A stretch of 8,354 nucleotides of DNA from an uncultured Collinsella sp. (GCA_902494815.1 CABUVB010000067.1:1-8354), one strand, 5' to 3'; shown: positions 1 to 6,469, numbered from the stretch's first letter. Notes: generated by a model not told the origin, from the sequence alone. A program made the numbers and translations.

Positions 1-41
1 GCGGGGCCCGAAGCGCAGCAACATCGCGCTCCGGGCCCCGC
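1..41. other. Strong GC-rich hairpin at the window edge
   Basis: GCGGGGCCCG (1-10) pairs perfectly with CGGGCCCCGC (32-41). After one mismatch, AGCGC (12-16) pairs with GCGCT (26-30), leaving a 9-base loop. The stem is strong enough to end transcription, but no T-run follows on the plus strand. It may be a factor-dependent terminator or processing element of a gene left of the window. If the bases before position 1 are A-rich it could also act on the minus strand. Confidence 0.5.
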
Positions 42-56
42 TCGCTGCAACGTAGT

Positions 57-81
57 CGGAATAATAGGAATTCCCGTTTTT
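57..81 (+). terminator. Possible weak intrinsic terminator
   Basis: CGGAAT (57-62) can pair with ATTCCCG (70-76) with one bulged C, and five Ts follow (77-81). Stem and tail are short, so this is a weak candidate for the end of a plus-strand gene outside the window. Confidence 0.25.
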
Positions 82-120
82 CACTCCTGCAACCCCACGG
101 CACAAGGCATGTTAAGCCGT

Positions 121-213
121 TAGCAAAACTTGCAAAAGATAGCAAAACTTGCAAAAGATAGCAAAACTTGCAAAAATTAGCAAAACTTGCAAAAATTAGC
201 AAAACTTGCAAAG
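121..213 (+). repeat. Five 19-bp tandem repeats upstream of the AAA ATPase
   Basis: The unit TAGCAAAACTTGCAAAAGA starts at 121, 140, 159, 178 and 197. Copies 1-2 end in AGA, copies 3-4 end in AAT, and copy 5 is cut to 16-17 bases where it merges into the AAAGGAG ribosome binding site. Each unit contains the 11-bp imperfect palindrome GCAA-AAC-TTGC. The 19-bp period puts successive dyads nearly two helical turns apart, on about the same face of the DNA. The array stops 9 bases before the ATG at 222. This suggests an operator array, perhaps bound by the winged helix of the downstream protein, that could block both transcription and ribosome access. Strong as a repeat; its function is inferred. 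Confidence 0.9.
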
Positions 214-221
214 GAGCTACC

Positions 222-1316
222 ATGGAGTACAGCAAGAACCCCTTTACCCCGACGTTCGGAAGCGTCCCTCCCTTTCTAGCGGGTCGCGAGCATATCCTGC
301 GTGACATCAACCGTGGCTTCATCAACGGCCCGGGAGATCCCAACCTGTCAACCATTTTTACTGGCGCAAGGGGAACGGGCAAAACGGCGCTTCTCTCGCT
401 CCTTTCAGAAACGGCGCTTGAACACGGTTGGATCGCAGCAAATGTCTCCGCCATGCCAGGCATGCTCGAAGATATTATCGAGCGAACCAAAGAAGCCACA
501 GATAGCTACCTCTCAAAGCCTCATGCGCGCATAAACGGCGTTCAAATTGGTCCAGTGGGCATCGATTGGACATATGCTCAAGAGGTCCAGGGCAACTGGC
601 GCACACGCATGAATGGCATCTTTAAGCAACTCGAAAAACATGACATCGGACTTCTCATTACCATCGATGAAGTCACCGTCGATCTCGAAGAAATGCTTCA
701 ATTTGCCTCTGTTTACCAGCACTTTGTACGCGAAGGTAAAAAAGTTGCCCTACTCATGGCAGGACTGCCCTACAAAGTATCGGCACTGCTGCGTAACGAT
801 TCCGTCTCGTTCCTCAGGCGTTCCCAATATCATCAGCTAGGACGAATCACTGACATTGAAATTGCAAACGCCTTTCGCAAAACCGTTGAGGCCGGAGGAC
901 GTTCAATCACACCAGAAGCGCTCGAGAATGCTGTGAAGGCCGTCGACGGATTCCCCTACATGATGCAGCTCGTCGGATATCGCACTTGGGATGTTTCGGA
1001 GAACTCGCCCCAAATCAGTGCATCCGATGTCCAGCAGGGTTCCCTACTCGCACGCATGGAGCTGCGTGATCGCATTCTCGAAACGACCTATCGAGAGCTT
1101 TCCGATAAAGACATTGAGTTTTTACTCGCGATGCTGCCCGATTCTGGCCCCAGCAGGGTCTCGGAGATAGCCAAACGCATGGGCGTCGCCAGCAACTACG
1201 CAAGCCAATACAAACGCCGCCTTCTCGAGGACGGCGTCATCGGGGAACGTGGGCGTGGTCTCGTTGGCTTTGACATCCCCGCATTCAGGGAGTTCCTGAG
1301 CGAGAAAGTCTCCTAG
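222..1316 (+). CDS. AAA ATPase with C-terminal winged helix (archaeal-ATPase-like)
   Basis: A 364-residue P-loop ATPase of the AAA_16/archaeal ATPase (STAND-like) type. The Walker A motif GARGTGKT is at residues 48-55 and Walker B LLITIDE at 144-150. GLPY at 181-184 sits where a sensor strand is expected, and DGFPYMMQLVGY at 242-253 is a motif I associate with actinobacterial members. From about residue 292 a winged helix follows (LSDKDIEFLLAM, then SEIAKRMGVASNYASQYKRRL), suggesting DNA binding. There is no signal peptide or membrane segment. The ATG at 222 is preferred over the in-frame TTG at 168, because AAGGAG lies 6 bases upstream of 222 and the extra 18 codons are translated repeat DNA. 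The tandem repeats in front suggest autoregulation. The cellular role of these ATPases is not settled; the ATPase and wHTH assignment is firm. Confidence 0.9.
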   Translation: MEYSKNPFTPTFGSVPPFLAGREHILRDINRGFINGPGDPNLSTIFTGARGTGKTALLSLLSETALEHGWIAANVSAMPGMLEDIIERTKEATDSYLSKPHARINGVQIGPVGIDWTYAQEVQGNWRTRMNGIFKQLEKHDIGLLITIDEVTVDLEEMLQFASVYQHFVREGKKVALLMAGLPYKVSALLRNDSVSFLRRSQYHQLGRITDIEIANAFRKTVEAGGRSITPEALENAVKAVDGFPYMMQLVGYRTWDVSENSPQISASDVQQGSLLARMELRDRILETTYRELSDKDIEFLLAMLPDSGPSRVSEIAKRMGVASNYASQYKRRLLEDGVIGERGRGLVGFDIPAFREFLSEKVS

Positions 1317-1334
1317 CACGCGGAGATTGTCCAT

Positions 1335-1425
1335 AAGGACATCAACGCATGGCAATCAGTAATCCTCTTGGTAAGGGAAGTAGGCTTTCCGCCAACGCTG
1401 ATTGCCATGCGTTCTTCTTGTCCTT
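1335..1425. repeat. Long imperfect inverted repeat between convergent genes
   Basis: AACGCATGGCAATCAG (1344-1359) has an exact reverse complement at 1398-1413. AAGGACA (1335-1341) matches TGTCCTT (1419-1425), giving 23 paired bases in two blocks with a small asymmetric internal loop. The 38-base apical loop holds a small GGAA/TTCC pairing. Another TGTCC at 1328-1332 can compete for GGACA. The element sits between the ends of the ATPase and flavoprotein genes and overlaps the flavoprotein stop codon by two bases. It could be a bidirectional terminator without a good T-tail, a structured RNA, or a small MITE-like repeat. Confidence 0.7.
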
Positions 1426-1954
1426 AGGCGAGCTTGCGAGCGAGCTCTCGCACCTCTTCCAACTTGGGCGAGGAGGCCATGCTGTCGCGCTCGGTCATAC
1501 CGCTAATGGTGACAATGCCCTGGTCCTCCCACTTGCAGTACGCGCAGGTTGACTTGTACATAGCAATCGCCGCATCATAGACGCCCTCGCTGTGGCTATC
1601 GAGCAAAAGGGCCGTCTTGGTGAACGGGAAGCCCGTAGCACCGAAAGCGTACAGGCGGTCGATGGCGGCCTTCTCCTGCGCGGTGATATCAAACCAGTAG
1701 ATGGGCGAAGCGAAGACAACCATGTCGGCGCCTTTCAGCGGCTCAATCACGTTGGCCATGTCATCCTTCTGCACACAGGTGCCCTCATGGGTAAAGCAGT
1801 ACTGGCATCCCAGACAACCAGCGATCTTCTTGCTGGCAACGCGGATGACCTCGACTGTATGGCCGGCCTCGCGCGCGGTCTCGGCAAACGCCTCGACCAT
1901 GGTGTCGGTATTGGCGCCCTTGCGCGGGCTACCACTCAATACAACGATATTCAT
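1424..1954 (-). CDS. Iron-sulfur flavoprotein-type NAD(P)H/FMN reductase
   Basis: A 176-residue protein of the flavodoxin-like FMN reductase superfamily. GSPRKGANTDTM (8-19) forms the FMN phosphate-binding loop, and SPIYWF (83-88) is the second flavin-contacting segment. C47, C50, C53 and C60 form CX2CX2CX6C, the compact motif known in iron-sulfur flavoproteins (Isf), where it binds a 4Fe-4S cluster. C137 and C140 form a further CXXC. The length fits the family. The ATG has AAGGGAG six bases upstream. A cytosolic electron-transfer or detoxifying reductase using FMN and probably a 4Fe-4S cluster is expected; the partner and substrate cannot be told. It is transcribed alone and convergent with the AAA ATPase. 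TGCCGC/GCGGCA (1973-1978, 1985-1990) can form a hairpin in its leader. Confidence 0.88.
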   Translation of the reverse strand: MNIVVLSGSPRKGANTDTMVEAFAETAREAGHTVEVIRVASKKIAGCLGCQYCFTHEGTCVQKDDMANVIEPLKGADMVVFASPIYWFDITAQEKAAIDRLYAFGATGFPFTKTALLLDSHSEGVYDAAIAMYKSTCAYCKWEDQGIVTISGMTERDSMASSPKLEEVRELARKLA

Positions 1955-2275
1955 AGGAATCTCCCTTCTTCATGCCGCAGGCGCGCGGCACGCATTTCGT
2001 TGTAACCAAAACAGATGGAGCTATTCAGTCGTCTGCAGACCACATCTCTTGTTCGTGTTCTCTAGACACAATCTCATTGCCTGATAACTCCTCGGCCACC
2101 TTGATTCTCTCTCCGAGAATTGAACAGCAAATCGTTGCTCGCAAAGTATCGACTGTGGGAAAATTAACTTGAGCTTTCTCCCTGCTCGCGTAAGCGTTCG
2201 CGTGAAAGAGCCTAGCCGCATCGGCCAGGTGCAATATGGATCCGCGGAAACCGGCCTACGAACAAGGAGCGCCTT
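1955..2275. other. Intergenic region between divergent flavoprotein and surface-protein genes
   Basis: 321 bases that should hold the promoters of both flanking genes. No hexamer pair is convincing in either direction. An ATTCTC/GAGAAT dyad (2104-2109, 2115-2120; 5-base loop) is the clearest possible operator. The short reading frames crossing this stretch lack ribosome binding sites and recognisable motifs. The only clear signals are the two ribosome binding sites at its edges. Confidence 0.5.
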
Positions 2276-3196
2276 ATGTATGGACAGCATGTTGCACCGC
2301 AGACCCATAACAAACGCACTGGTCTGTCTATCCGCAACGTCAAGCTTCATGTAGGCGCCAGAGTCGTCGCCTTCGGAGTAAGCATTCTTATGGCTGGGCA
2401 GCTTTTGCTACCCTACGCAGCACTGGCGACAGAAATGCCCGAACCCGATGTCGCAGCACCCATCACCTGCGACGAAGTCAACGCGGAAGGCAGCCTCGCA
2501 GCAACCCCCGTCGTCGATCATTACTACGATTTGGAGCTACTCCCTGCTTTCGAGTTGGTCCAGAACGAGGCTCTTGTATACGATTTTCCCGACAAACCCG
2601 AGGACTTCATCTACGGGCTTAACGACACCGTCCATCTCTTCAAGATCGACACCGATACCGAAAGCCTTATAAAAACCGAGAACCCCAAAGAGGCCAGCGT
2701 CTCTATTGCCCTGACTATGATCGACAATCACGTTAGAGCAACCGTAGTCTTTACAGGCAGTTACGCCGACGACCAAATCCCTTACAGGCTGAACCTCAAC
2801 AGCTCAACCCACCTTGGCACACACGTTGACCGTGACTTCGACAGCGGGCAGGGGATTATGCACGAAACGCGGCACGATTACTACATCCGCTACGTCTTCG
2901 ACAGCGACGTGCACTTGATTGCAACCGATACGAGCGGTTCCAAACCCGATCCAAGTGTTAAACCGAGCCCAGAGGTCAAACCCGAACCGGAAACCAAGCC
3001 CGAGCCCACACCGCAGCCCAAGGCAGACAAGCCCGCGGCAAATCCTGTTTCCACTAAGGCAGTAGCGGCGGTTAAACCAGCCGGGACCACCTTACCCGCG
3101 ACGGGCGACAACGGTGCGATGGCAGCCGCCCTGAGTGTTGCCGGTGGTGTAGTTGCGGCAGTTGGCATTTCTGCAACAAGGCGTCGCAACCGCTAG
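2276..3196 (+). CDS. LPXTG-type cell-wall-anchored surface protein
   Basis: A 306-residue secreted protein. The N-terminus has a long basic stretch (residues 13-29), then a hydrophobic core (30-50) with likely cleavage after AALA (51). A unique domain at about 55-220 is rich in acidic and aromatic residues and holds one cysteine (C65); I do not recognise it. Residues 223-256 form a Lys-Pro-Glu/Asp stalk (repeated KPDP, KPSP, KPEP), typical of wall-spanning segments. The end is a class A sorting signal: LPATG (273-277), a hydrophobic segment (about 280-299) and the basic tail TRRRNR. A sortase should cut between T and G and link it to peptidoglycan. AAGGAG lies six bases before the ATG. It seems monocistronic. 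An adhesin or host-contact role is plausible but not shown. Confidence 0.9.
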   Translation: MYGQHVAPQTHNKRTGLSIRNVKLHVGARVVAFGVSILMAGQLLLPYAALATEMPEPDVAAPITCDEVNAEGSLAATPVVDHYYDLELLPAFELVQNEALVYDFPDKPEDFIYGLNDTVHLFKIDTDTESLIKTENPKEASVSIALTMIDNHVRATVVFTGSYADDQIPYRLNLNSSTHLGTHVDRDFDSGQGIMHETRHDYYIRYVFDSDVHLIATDTSGSKPDPSVKPSPEVKPEPETKPEPTPQPKADKPAANPVSTKAVAAVKPAGTTLPATGDNGAMAAALSVAGGVVAAVGISATRRRNR

Positions 3197-3219
3197 CCAG
3201 CATTTCGTACCCCGCAGAC

Positions 3220-3248
3220 AAAGCTCTATCCCCGCTCCGATGAGCTTT
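3220..3248. terminator. Weak hairpin after the surface-protein gene
   Basis: AAAGCTC (3220-3226) pairs with GAGCTTT (3242-3248) around a 15-base loop, 24 bases past the stop codon. No T-run follows, so it is only a weak candidate for transcript end. Confidence 0.25.
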
Positions 3249-3324
3249 ACTCACCGAGAAGTTTCTTCCCCACGGAAATGAGTTTCTTTCCAACGGCCGC
3301 CTTCACGCCAATCATTACAACCAC

Positions 3325-3699
3325 GTGGGCAGTGCGGGCTTCGAGATCCGCAGCGATGATGTCCCCCGATGCCCGCACTGCGGCTGGCAGCTTGTGCCGT
3401 GGGTGCGAGACGACACGTTTTTGCTGGGCACGGTATGGCGCGAGAGTCTCGAACGATATGAGCGCTTCGTGCGCGAGCGCGGTAGTAGCCGCGTGCTGTT
3501 GCTGGAGCTCGGCGTGGGCGAGATGACCCCCGGCATCATTACGCTCCCGTTCTGGAGCATGACCGCAAAGCTGCCGGATGCGCACCTGCTGAGCGTGAAC
3601 ATCTCGGGCGATTCGGCTCCGCTGCAGCTTGGAAGCAAGGCAGAGGCGATCCAGGCAGACTTGGGTGCCTTGTTCTCGGCGGCGCGGGCCGACGACTAG
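3325..3699 (+). pseudogene. C-terminal fragment of a Sir2-like protein
   Basis: The 124 codons resemble the C-terminal half of Coriobacterial Sir2-family proteins: VPRCPHCGW (a CXXC zinc pair), then LVPWVRDDTF, VLLLELGVGEMTP and LPFWSMTAKLPDAHLLSVN, a Rossmann-like end. The NAD-binding N-terminal half, including the GAGxS-type loop and catalytic His, and the partner CXXC pair are absent. The frame is open back to a stop at 3241-3243, but residues before about 3325 do not look like the family. GTG at 3325 is the only plausible start and has no ribosome binding site; ACCACGTG precedes it. A decayed remnant with its 5' part deleted is the best reading. An expressed short protein is less likely. 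The family call is by motif recognition and needs a search. Confidence 0.6.
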
Positions 3700-3776
3700 T
3701 AGCGCGGCGAGGCGTCTTGCCGCAAACCGTCCTCGCTAAATGCATGACCGTTAATAAGTAAAAAGCAAGGTGCGTC

Positions 3777-4748
3777 TTATTTCAAATACTCCTCAAAGAA
3801 CGCTTTCAGCTTTCCAAACGGAATGACGTCCATCTGATCGTAAAGGTCGGTGTGGCTGGCACCGGGGATAATGAGCAATTCCTTGTTGTCCCCCGTCAGC
3901 TTGCTGTACGCGGTTTCGCTGAAATAGCGGGAGTGTGCCTTCTCGCCATGCACCAGCAGCACGGCGGAGCGGATCTCGCCGGCATACTGCAAAATCGGCA
4001 TATTCAGGAACGACAGCGAGGACGTCACATTCCAACCACCGTTGGAGTTCAGGCTGCGGGGATGGTAGCCTCGCGGAGTTTTGTAGTAGGCGTAATAGTC
4101 CGCTACAAACTGCGGCGCGTCCTCCGGTAGCGGATCGACCACGCCGCCCGCCAGCGCATAGCCGTCGTTTTTATAGTCCTCGGTGCGCTGCACGTTCAAC
4201 GCTTTCCGCTTTTCAAAGCGCGCCTGCTCGGAATCCTCGGCGTCAAAATAGCCGTTTGCGGTCACGCGGGTCATATCGTACATGGTCATAGCCGCGGTAG
4301 CTTTGATACGGGTGTCGATGGCCGCCGCATTGACTGCCATGCCGCCCCAACCGCAGATACCGATAATGCCGATACGCTCCGGGTCAACGCTTTCCTGCAC
4401 GGAGAGGAAATCCACCGCTGCGCAGAAGTCCTCGGTGTTGATGTCCGGGGATGCCACATAGCGGGGCGTACCGCCGCTCTCGCCGGTATAGGACGGGTCA
4501 AAGGCAATTGCGAAAAAGCCCAGCTCCGCCATTTTCTGCGCGTACAGACCGGAGGACTGCTCCTTCACCGCGCCAAACGGGCCGCTGACGGCGATGGCGG
4601 GCAGCTTGCCTTCCGCGTTCTTAGGCACGTACACGTCGGCAGCCAGCGTGATGCCGTAGCGGTTGTGGAAGGTCGCCTTGCTGTGCTCAACCTTGTCGTT
4701 TTTGGGGAACACCTTGTCCCATTCCTGCGTCAGTTTCAACTGCTCCAT
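3777..4748 (-). CDS. Alpha/beta hydrolase with Cys in the nucleophile elbow
   Basis: A 323-residue cytosolic hydrolase of the dienelactone hydrolase/YcjY-like group. The nucleophile elbow IGICGWGG places C132 where most relatives have Ser, as in dienelactone hydrolases. H299 in GASHTDLYD is the probable catalytic histidine. LLVHGEKAHSR (264-274) leads to the acid region, and GPFGAVKEQ (56-64) is near the expected oxyanion region. FDPSYTGESGG (83-93) follows strand 4. There is no signal peptide. It is the last gene of the operon: the ATG lies two bases past the stop of the CMD-cupin gene, and its ribosome binding site GGAGG is inside the end of that gene, so translation is probably coupled. 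A thiol-dependent hydrolase acting on a lactone or ester made or used by its partner is plausible; the substrate is unknown. Confidence 0.87.
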   Translation of the reverse strand: MEQLKLTQEWDKVFPKNDKVEHSKATFHNRYGITLAADVYVPKNAEGKLPAIAVSGPFGAVKEQSSGLYAQKMAELGFFAIAFDPSYTGESGGTPRYVASPDINTEDFCAAVDFLSVQESVDPERIGIIGICGWGGMAVNAAAIDTRIKATAAMTMYDMTRVTANGYFDAEDSEQARFEKRKALNVQRTEDYKNDGYALAGGVVDPLPEDAPQFVADYYAYYKTPRGYHPRSLNSNGGWNVTSSLSFLNMPILQYAGEIRSAVLLVHGEKAHSRYFSETAYSKLTGDNKELLIIPGASHTDLYDQMDVIPFGKLKAFFEEYLK

Positions 4749-4750
4749 GC

Positions 4751-5515
4751 CTAAGCCTCCTTGTCAGTCGCTTTAAGGTATTGCTCGTCGTCCACGGGCT
4801 CCAACCACTCGTTGGAGGCCTCCTCGCCCGGAACCTCCACTGCGAGATGGGAGAACCAGCTGTCGGGCGCCGCACCGTGCCAGTGCTTTACGCCCGCGGG
4901 AATATTTACTACATCGCCAGGGCACAGCTCTTGTGCCGGTTTGCCCCATTCCTGGTAAAGCCCTCGACAAGCCACGCAGACGAGGATCTGTCCGCCACTG
5001 CTTTTGGCGTGATGGATGTGCCAGTTGTTGCGGCAGCCGGGTTCGAACGTCACGTTGTAGACGCCGACCTGCTTGGTGGAAAGGGGCGCGAGGTAGCTTT
5101 GCCCGATAAAGTACTTCGCAAATGCGTCGTTGGGGGCACCGATGGGAAAGGCCATCTCGTTTTGATGCTTGATTCGTGCGTCGACGGCATCACTATCCGC
5201 CCAGACCTCCTTCGCCATGCGAAAGGCCGCCCACGCCTTGGGCCATCCCGCATAAAACGCCGCATGCGTAAGGATTTCCGCTATCTCAGTCCTGGTCACC
5301 CCGTTGTTCTTTGCGGACATCAGATGATATTGGAACGAAGAGTCCGTCAGCCCCTGTGCCATCAAGGCAACCACCGTCACAACGCTGCGATCTCGAAGGG
5401 AAAGCCCGTCTTCTCGGCTCCACACCTCGCCGAACAGCACATCGTCATTGAGCTGTGCAAATTTGGGGGCAAAGTCCCCCAGGGTATCCCTGCCCGCCGT
5501 CTGCTTAATTGCCAT
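4751..5515 (-). CDS. Carboxymuconolactone decarboxylase-cupin fusion protein
   Basis: A 254-residue protein with two domains. Residues about 20-105 form a carboxymuconolactone decarboxylase (CMD) domain (RDRSVVTVVALMAQG, then GVTRTEIAEILTHAAFYAGWP). It has H64 and H84 but no AhpD-type CXXC, so a peroxidase role is unlikely. Residues about 150-228 form a cupin: WHIHH (165-169) gives metal-ligand histidines, Q176 or a neighbour stands where the usual Glu is, and PAGVKHWHG (206-214) carries the second motif with H211 and H213. The start is the ATG at 5515, with AGGAGG eight bases upstream. An 18-codon longer frame lacks a ribosome binding site. The gene heads the operon with the hydrolase and lies downstream of the MerR-type promoter. 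A metal-dependent decarboxylase, isomerase or oxidoreductase on a small cyclic or electrophilic compound is likely; the substrate is unknown. Confidence 0.88.
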   Translation of the reverse strand: MAIKQTAGRDTLGDFAPKFAQLNDDVLFGEVWSREDGLSLRDRSVVTVVALMAQGLTDSSFQYHLMSAKNNGVTRTEIAEILTHAAFYAGWPKAWAAFRMAKEVWADSDAVDARIKHQNEMAFPIGAPNDAFAKYFIGQSYLAPLSTKQVGVYNVTFEPGCRNNWHIHHAKSSGGQILVCVACRGLYQEWGKPAQELCPGDVVNIPAGVKHWHGAAPDSWFSHLAVEVPGEEASNEWLEPVDDEQYLKATDKEA

Positions 5516-5578
5516 GTTTGATTCCTCCTGTCGATGGTTTTGAGTGCAAAACTGCTTCCGCGCGGTCAAGCTGCCCGC

Positions 5579-5677
5579 CTAGATCCCCATGCCCATTCGT
5601 CGCGCCTGCTCAAGGGCGGGGTGCCCGGCGATTCCGCCCACACCGTTCACGCCACCGGCGAAAACCGTTTTGCCCAT
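5579..5677 (-). CDS. Possible 32-residue small ORF in the operon leader
   Basis: ATG at 5677 to TAG at 5579, with AAGGGG nine bases upstream. The product begins MGKTVFAGGVNGVGGIAG and ends QARRMGMGI; the Gly-rich start recalls the first loop of a Rossmann fold. It lies between the MerR-type promoter and the CMD-cupin gene, 63 bases before the latter. It may be a real small protein, a leader peptide, or the remnant of a lost first gene. I do not recognise a family. Confidence 0.3.
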   Translation of the reverse strand: MGKTVFAGGVNGVGGIAGHPALEQARRMGMGI

Positions 5678-5708
5678 TACAGACCACCCCTTGCGCTACC
5701 GATTTGTA

Positions 5709-5737
5709 TTGACGAGAATGAAGGTAATACCTAAACC
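5709..5737 (+). promoter_or_regulatory. Candidate merR promoter
   Basis: TTGACG (5709-5714), a 17-base spacer and TAAACC (5732-5737) point toward the regulator gene. The -10 overlaps the left arm of the MerR-type dyad, so the regulator may control itself. The -35 is good, the -10 is poor. Confidence 0.4.
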
Positions 5738-5751
5738 TGACTTTAGGTCAA
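5721..5751 (-). promoter_or_regulatory. MerR-type promoter of the CMD-cupin/hydrolase operon
   Basis: On the minus strand TTGACC (5751-5746) and TACCTT (5726-5721) are separated by 19 bases. The overlong spacer carries the dyad ACCTAAA-GTCAGG-TTTAGGT (5748-5729). A 19-20 bp spacer with a centred dyad is the hallmark of promoters that MerR-family activators realign by DNA distortion. The regulator gene lies 32 bases away on the other strand. This makes it the probable target, silent until the inducer is sensed. Confidence 0.75.
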
Positions 5752-5782
5752 GGAATGAATTCGAGATTTATTCGGAGGGGCC

Positions 5783-6223
5783 ATGTACACAATCGGACAG
5801 GTGGCGGAGATGTTCGGTCTGCCCGCCTCAACGCTGCGGTATTACGACAAGCAGGGATTGTTCCCGGGGCTGGAGCGGATGTCCGGCATTCGCCGATTCG
5901 GCGATACGGAACTCGAGGCGCTTCGGGTCATCGAATGCCTGAAGAAGGCGGGAATGGAGATCAAGGACATCCGTCTGTTCATGGAATGGTGTGCAGAGGG
6001 TCCATCAACATACCCCCAGCGCAAGGCCATGTTCGAGGAGCGGAAGGCCCACATGGAGTCGGAGATCGCGAAGATGAACCGTGCCCTGGACATGTTGAAG
6101 TTCAAATGCTGGTACTACGAGCAAGCGATTCAAGATGGCAGCGAGGATAGGCTGGAGACGCTGATTCCCGACAATTTGCCGGAAGAAATCAAAGGCGCCT
6201 ACGAAAACGCACACGCTCGATAA
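5783..6223 (+). CDS. MerR-family regulator, AdhR/NmlR-like
   Basis: A 146-residue MerR regulator. The N-terminal winged helix (1-70) has the classic MYTIGQVAEMFGLPASTLRYY start, with GLFPGLERMSGIRRF as the wing. A dimerising coiled coil spans about 78-118, with KFKCWYYEQA (106-115) near its end, as in AdhR-like members. It lacks the metal-binding cysteine set of MerR, CueR or ZntR. C52 in VIECLKKAGM lies where AdhR/NmlR regulators keep the cysteine that senses aldehydes, quinones or other electrophiles; C70 and C109 are also present. GGAGG lies 5-7 bases before the ATG. It is divergent from the CMD-cupin operon, whose overlong promoter spacer is its likely binding site, so it should activate that operon and perhaps control itself. 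A strong terminator follows. Confidence 0.9.
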   Translation: MYTIGQVAEMFGLPASTLRYYDKQGLFPGLERMSGIRRFGDTELEALRVIECLKKAGMEIKDIRLFMEWCAEGPSTYPQRKAMFEERKAHMESEIAKMNRALDMLKFKCWYYEQAIQDGSEDRLETLIPDNLPEEIKGAYENAHAR

Positions 6224-6251
6224 AGCCGTTCGCTATCCATGGGACTCTGGC

Positions 6252-6263
6252 AAGGAGCTCCTT
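6252..6263. repeat. Perfect 12-bp palindrome AAGGAGCTCCTT
   Basis: The sequence is its own reverse complement and lies 29 bases past the merR stop codon, before the terminator. It may add to transcript-end structure or be chance. Confidence 0.4.
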
Positions 6264-6275
6264 CCGAACAGAACG

Positions 6276-6319
6276 AAAAAGAAAGCCTCCGAACCAAAAG
6301 GTCCGGAGGCTGTTATTTC
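6276..6319. terminator. Bidirectional intrinsic terminator
   Basis: AGCCTCCGAACC (6284-6295) pairs with GGTCCGGAGGCT (6300-6311) around an AAAA loop, with a single A-C mismatch. The plus-strand tail is TGTTATTT, which ends merR. On the minus strand the tail reads TTTCTTTTTC, a good U-tract for transcripts coming from the DUF4143 ATPase gene. Confidence 0.88.
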
Positions 6320-6469
6320 CGCTATTCCCACTCGGCAATAGGAGTCACTGGCCAAAAGCTTGTCAACATCAAAACAAGTCCTCAATCTATCGATTCTACG
6401 TGAGGCAATGGTCCTCATTTGATGCCCGCACTGTTTGCGCACTAGGGAGCAAAAGAATCTGGCCGCCGC

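Noticed and set aside
121..213. CRISPR-like array
   Set aside because: Units are adjacent with no spacers, and 19 bp is too short.
168..221. TTG start extending the AAA ATPase by 18 codons
   Set aside because: The added residues only translate the tandem repeats; AAGGAG sits six bases before the ATG at 222.
1592..2005. 137-codon plus-strand frame
   Set aside because: Antisense to the flavoprotein gene, with no ribosome binding site or motif.
2021..2350. 109-codon minus-strand frame over the intergenic region and surface-protein start
   Set aside because: No ribosome binding site and no recognisable motif; it overlaps the signal peptide of a clear gene.
3247..3638. Minus-strand frames over the Sir2-like fragment
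   Set aside because: The plus strand shows family-like residues and a CPHC motif; the opposite frames are low-complexity shadows.
3707..3736. GCGAGG/CCTCGC hairpin after the Sir2-like fragment
   Set aside because: Six-base stem with an 18-base loop and no T-tail; too weak to call a terminator.
4781..5521. 246-codon plus-strand frame
   Set aside because: Exact antisense of the CMD-cupin gene, whose domains are clear.
6233..6442. 69-codon minus-strand frame after merR
   Set aside because: It runs through the bidirectional terminator and shows no motif or ribosome binding site.
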